Shown in pieces: positions 63,309 through 64,000 of a stretch of 64,000 nucleotides of DNA; within the stretch, counting starts at the first letter, position 1; the number at the start of each line of letters is the position of its first letter. Position numbers and translations under genes: made by a program. The notes under the pieces are model-generated. The model saw only the letters and a list, made by a program, of their open reading frames with translations, made no database searches and was not told the DNA's origin. Origin of the DNA: Formosimonas limnophila (lineage in GTDB: Bacteria; Pseudomonadota; Gammaproteobacteria; Burkholderiales; Burkholderiaceae); the NCBI RefSeq assembly GCF_014652675.1, contig NZ_BMZG01000003.1:171240-235239 (forward strand), written 5' to 3'.

Positions 63309-64000
63309 ATGTTACGCATCAATGAACTGCGCGTACCGCTGATACGCGAGTATGAAAAAAATTTACCTGATCATCATCTGCAAGGTGAGCAGCAGGACAA
63401 GCTTAATGCTCAATTGCATGAGCAGTTAATGCTGGCGATTGTGGCACGGTTAAAGATTGACGCGAGCGAGCTGGTGTCGTTCACTGTGTTTAAACGCAGC
63501 TATGACGCGCGCAAGGTGCGCGAGATTTTGCTCAGTTACAGTGTGGATGTTGTGCTGACGAATGAAGCGGCTGTGCTAAAAAAATTCGCCAACGACCCAC
63601 ACATTAAGCCTGCGCCTGATACGTCGTACCATTTTGTGGCGCAAGTCACTGATTTCCCTGCTGATAAGCTGCGCCCGATTGTGATTGGTTTCGGGCCGTG
63701 TGGGTTGTTTGCGGCGTTGTTGTTGGCTCAGATGGGGTTGCGGCCGATTGTGCTGGAGCGTGGGCGAGACGTGCGTCAGCGCACGAAAGACACGTGGGGA
63801 CTTTGGCGAAAAAAGGTGCTTAATCCTGAGTCCAATGTGCAGTTCGGTGAGGGCGGCGCGGGGACGTTCTCAGATGGTAAGCTGTACAGCCAGATCAAAG
63901 ACCCTAAGTTTTATGGCCGCAAGGTGCTGCATGAGTTCGTCAAAGCGGGCGCGCCTGAGGAGATTTTATTCATCAATAAACCGCACATTGGTACATTTCG
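63309..64000 (+). CDS. FAD-dependent oxidoreductase (COG2509), cut at window edge
   Basis: This is the first 230 residues of a protein that runs beyond the window. After an N-terminal extension of about 100 residues, residues about 119-155 form the FAD-binding Rossmann motif IVIGFGPCGLFAALLLAQMG with a distal acidic strand end, ERGRDV. The conserved GEGGAGTFSDGKLYSQIKDP follows, diagnostic of the large uncharacterised FAD dehydrogenase family. No redox partner can be inferred. Confidence 0.85.
   Translation, partial: MLRINELRVPLIREYEKNLPDHHLQGEQQDKLNAQLHEQLMLAIVARLKIDASELVSFTVFKRSYDARKVREILLSYSVDVVLTNEAAVLKKFANDPHIKPAPDTSYHFVAQVTDFPADKLRPIVIGFGPCGLFAALLLAQMGLRPIVLERGRDVRQRTKDTWGLWRKKVLNPESNVQFGEGGAGTFSDGKLYSQIKDPKFYGRKVLHEFVKAGAPEEILFINKPHIGTF

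Overview
The window is a chromosomal segment of a Gram-negative betaproteobacterium, most probably of the order Burkholderiales with a moderately low G+C content. The evidence is gene content and order: PpsR/PpsA, uvrC-pgsA-hemW, ppsR-serB, bamD facing rluD-pgeF, a single-gene OmpC-type porin, a complete livKHMGF transporter, dapE-prmB and 3-hydroxybutyrate dehydrogenase. I cannot name the genus from sequence alone. Most of the window is housekeeping DNA with short gaps and clear hairpin terminators. I saw no tRNA, rRNA, CRISPR array, prophage or intact insertion sequence.

Layout. 0-5.5 kb: a frame-broken paiB-like gene facing a MocR-type regulator, prmB-dapE, a frame-disturbed pair of YiaA-like membrane genes, and msrA. 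5.5-13.6 kb: the lemA-TPM-TPM cluster, then ppsR-serB-tautomerase, a YcaQ-like DNA glycosylase and ppsA. 13.6-23 kb: uvrC-pgsA-hemW, a DUF808 membrane protein, miaA, mutL and a DedA protein. 23-28.4 kb: the livKHMGF branched-chain amino-acid transporter. 28.5-31.5 kb: a solitary AddB-like nuclease. 31.5-34.3 kb: an ECF transporter of the YkoEDC type behind a TPP riboswitch. 34.4-37.8 kb: a TRAP permease pair without its binding protein, then a GDT1/UPF0016 cation exporter behind a yybP-ykoY manganese riboswitch. 37.9-43 kb: ppa, a TetR regulator facing a DUF2834 protein, nadE and a porin. 43-53 kb: purN, an RsmB-like methyltransferase, a phospholipase-D-like protein, MscS, bdhA, argG, a 177-bp inverted-repeat element, bamD, rluD and pgeF. 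53-56.4 kb: an AraC regulator facing a DJ-1/ABM fusion and an old-yellow-enzyme reductase. 56.5-61.5 kb: alaS with an AT-rich foreign-looking insertion, followed by an AAA ATPase-RloB pair. 61.5-64 kb: a repeat-like sequence, a truncated LysE gene, an alpha/beta hydrolase, a DUF4345 protein and the start of an FAD oxidoreductase.

The most unusual places are the following. (1) alaS carries about 85 extra residues inside an AT-rich tract, directly next to a two-gene ATPase-RloB locus that resembles phage-defence pairs such as AbiL. (2) Two metabolite or metal riboswitches lie about 3.4 kb apart. (3) The AraC / DJ-1-ABM / ene-reductase cluster looks like an electrophile-response module. (4) Two homopolymer-associated frame disturbances are present, in paiB and in the yiaA pair. 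(5) The start codons of bamD and rluD overlap head to head. (6) A short element with perfect 17-bp terminal inverted repeats lies behind argG.
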